From an uncultured Pirellula sp. (GTDB lineage: Bacteria; Planctomycetota; Planctomycetia; Pirellulales; Pirellulaceae), in NCBI GenBank assembly GCA_903892365.1, contig CAITIF010000698.1, positions 1-8,478 on the forward strand: a stretch of DNA of 8,478 nt. Reading direction: 5' to 3'. The notes under the pieces were generated by a model. It had not been told where the DNA came from and searched no databases. It saw only the letters and a program-made list of their open reading frames with translations. Numbering within the stretch: position 1 is the first letter of the stretch; each line of letters starts with the position of its first letter. Of this stretch, positions 7,045 through 8,478 are shown piece after piece. A program made the translations under genes and the position numbers.

Positions 7045-8022
7045 GTGAAACAGATTGTTCATTGCTTTCCTATTCAGGACTACCATCTGAATTGGATGAA
7101 GGCCTCAGCTCCTGGGTTTGATTTTATTGAAGCGACCCAGGAAACAATCCCGCATCGAATCATGGATGCGGACATTTTTGTTGGACACGCGAAAGTTCCA
7201 GTTCCTTGGGACGACGTCGTGCGGCAAGGCAGATTAAAATTCATCCAGTCGTCGGCTGCCGGGCTAGATCATTGTCTCTCTCCCAGCGTGATCGATTCGG
7301 ACATCGTGGTTTGCAGCGCATCTGGGCTGTTTGCAAACCAAGTTGCAGAACAAACATTGGCATTGCTCATCGGACTGCTGCGAGGCATTCCGATCTTCTA
7401 CCGACAATGGCAACGCCGCGAATTCGTACGTCGCCCAACAGATGATTTGCATGGCAAACGTGTCGGAATCGTCGGCATGGGTGGAAATGGACGACGCTTG
7501 GTAGAAGTGTTGCAGCCCTTTCGCGTTACGATTCGAGCGACGGACTACTTCCCGGAAGAAAAGCCAGAAGGAGTTCAGCAGTTGTTGCCGCACACGGAGC
7601 TTCTGGAATTGGCGGCTTGGTCGGAGATTTTAATCCTGACGCTTCCCTTGAACGCCATGACTCGAGGTTGTGTCAACGGAAGCATTATCAATGCACTTCC
7701 ACAAGGATCCTATTTGATCAACGTGGCACGAGGTGCTTGCGTTGCGGAATCGGATCTCTGTGAAGCTTTGCAGTCCGGCCATTTGGCAGGGGCAGGGCTG
7801 GACGTCACCGATATTGAGCCGTTGCCAGAGAGCAGCCCATTGTGGAATTTCTCGAACGTTCTAATCACACCTCATGTGGGTGCGCAAGCGAAGCTGAGAA
7901 CGGACGATACCACCAAATTGATCAGCGAGAACTTAAGGCGTTATTTATCCGGCAGGTCGCTTTACAACATCGTCGACAAGAAACTAGGGTTCCCTCATCC
8001 TTCAGTTCTCTACAAACCCTAA
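7045..8022 (+). CDS. D-2-hydroxyacid dehydrogenase (NAD-dependent)
   Basis: The 325-residue cytosolic oxidoreductase belongs to the D-isomer-specific 2-hydroxyacid dehydrogenase family, which interconverts 2-oxoacids and D-2-hydroxyacids. The catalytic-domain start is divergent. VAEQTLALLIGLLRG (100-114) is a family signature. The Rossmann motif is GMGGNG (144-149), and Asp167 at the end of the second strand favours NAD over NADP. The catalytic triad is Arg229 (NVARG), Glu258 (DVTDIEPLP) and His277 (TPHVGA), all present. Length is normal. The substrate is not determinable: phosphoglycerate dehydrogenase is unlikely because there is no ACT domain, while glyoxylate/hydroxypyruvate reductase-like activity is possible. 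The start is GTG at 7045, four bases after the permease stop and with no strong ribosome binding site, so translation is probably coupled to the permease. No obvious terminator follows. Confidence 0.93.
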   Translation: MKQIVHCFPIQDYHLNWMKASAPGFDFIEATQETIPHRIMDADIFVGHAKVPVPWDDVVRQGRLKFIQSSAAGLDHCLSPSVIDSDIVVCSASGLFANQVAEQTLALLIGLLRGIPIFYRQWQRREFVRRPTDDLHGKRVGIVGMGGNGRRLVEVLQPFRVTIRATDYFPEEKPEGVQQLLPHTELLELAAWSEILILTLPLNAMTRGCVNGSIINALPQGSYLINVARGACVAESDLCEALQSGHLAGAGLDVTDIEPLPESSPLWNFSNVLITPHVGAQAKLRTDDTTKLISENLRRYLSGRSLYNIVDKKLGFPHPSVLYKP

Positions 8023-8092
8023 GTGTACGGTTCAAATCTTCGCGGATATTTCCACGACCATCTTGCCTTTTCAACTTACATTTCGCAAGGTA

Positions 8093-8191
8093 ATGCTCAT
8101 TGAACAAGAGAACGAGGGGCGGTGGGACACGATTACTATGGTCGACAAATCAAACGAAATCGATCGCGACGCACCTATTGTCAACAGATGA
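8093..8191 (+). CDS. Possible 32-residue acidic small protein overlapping the next gene
   Basis: An ATG at 8093 opens a 32-codon frame rich in Glu, Asp and Asn (MLIEQENEG..., ...DAPIVNR). Its TGA overlaps the ATG of the following membrane protein as ATGA, a common sign of translational coupling. AAGG lies only 2 bases before the ATG, which is too close for an ideal ribosome binding site; an internal ATG at 8138 would give 17 residues. I do not recognise the product. It may be a coupled small protein, an upstream translated leader, or chance. The overlap and the lack of any ribosome binding site for the next gene are the only support. Confidence 0.3.
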   Translation: MLIEQENEGRWDTITMVDKSNEIDRDAPIVNR

Positions 8192-8478
8192 AACCCCAGC
8201 CCCTATCCCTTAGCATGACTCAAAAGTCGATGCTGGAGTTAGTCTACATTCCCTTCCTTGCGGCAGCGGTTCCTGCAGGCCTATTTGCCCTGCTAGGATG
8301 GATCACTTCGGGGCTGAATCAACCCCATGTTGCACCGCCAATTTTGGTCGTTGTTGCCATGATCGTTGTTCAGACACTTGGCATCATTTCGATGGCTACC
8401 GTTATTCTTATTAGGTACGAACTTGGTTTTCGACGATTGCTAATCTACACCAAGGGACGACCCCATTTTTGGCAAAAA
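8188..8478 (+). CDS. Small membrane protein of unknown function, N-terminal part (cut by window edge)
   Basis: The frame is open from ATG at 8188 to the right edge, 97 residues with no stop. Two strong hydrophobic segments are visible: about 18-40 (LVYIPFLAAAVPAGLFALLGW) and about 50-76 (PPILVVVAMIVVQTLGIISMATVILI). They are followed by a basic stretch (RYELGFRRLLIYTKGR), which by the positive-inside rule places the region after the second segment in the cytoplasm. No family is recognised. There is no Shine-Dalgarno sequence before the ATG. In-frame alternatives are ATG at 8215 or 8230, or an upstream GTG at 8122. The hydrophobic pattern and the uninterrupted frame argue for a real gene. It lies 165 bases after the dehydrogenase on the same strand and may be a separate unit. 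Confidence 0.6.
   Translation, partial: MKPQPLSLSMTQKSMLELVYIPFLAAAVPAGLFALLGWITSGLNQPHVAPPILVVVAMIVVQTLGIISMATVILIRYELGFRRLLIYTKGRPHFWQK

Overview
The window looks like chromosomal DNA from a planctomycete, probably of the Pirellulaceae/Rhodopirellula type. The evidence is an ECF sigma factor fragment with the planctomycete-style region 2 (DDRLQGRMDSADVVQ...), lone housekeeping genes set out in short unrelated runs, mid-range GC, and frequent GTG/TTG starts with weak ribosome binding sites. This is an inference from gene style and was not tested by a search. I saw no rRNA, tRNA, CRISPR array, insertion sequence or phage gene.

Left part (1-2911, minus strand, read right to left): a PilT-type retraction ATPase with all nucleotide-binding motifs intact, then a GspE/PilB-like protein whose Walker A, Walker B and His-box residues are all replaced although the fold and the four zinc-binding cysteines remain, then the first 69 codons of an ECF sigma factor running off the left edge. 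The three genes are co-directional, with gaps of 117 and 24 bases. An active ATPase beside a catalytically dead relative is the most interesting content of the window.

Middle (3013-5282): carA (small, glutaminase subunit of carbamoyl phosphate synthetase) followed 31 bases later by hisF (cyclase subunit of imidazole glycerol phosphate synthase), both on the minus strand. Each is one half of a glutamine-dependent two-subunit enzyme, and neither partner (carB, hisH) lies in the window. carA must start at a TTG. Its roughly 300-base upstream region holds a 10-codon reading frame with a good ribosome binding site and a strong hairpin, which could be a regulatory leader.

Right part (5283-8478, plus strand): a large multi-spanning ABC-2-type permease with an unusual extracytoplasmic insert and no ATPase gene beside it in the window; a D-2-hydroxyacid dehydrogenase starting 4 bases after the permease stop, so probably translationally coupled; then a possible 32-codon reading frame overlapping by ATGA the start of a small membrane protein that runs off the right edge.
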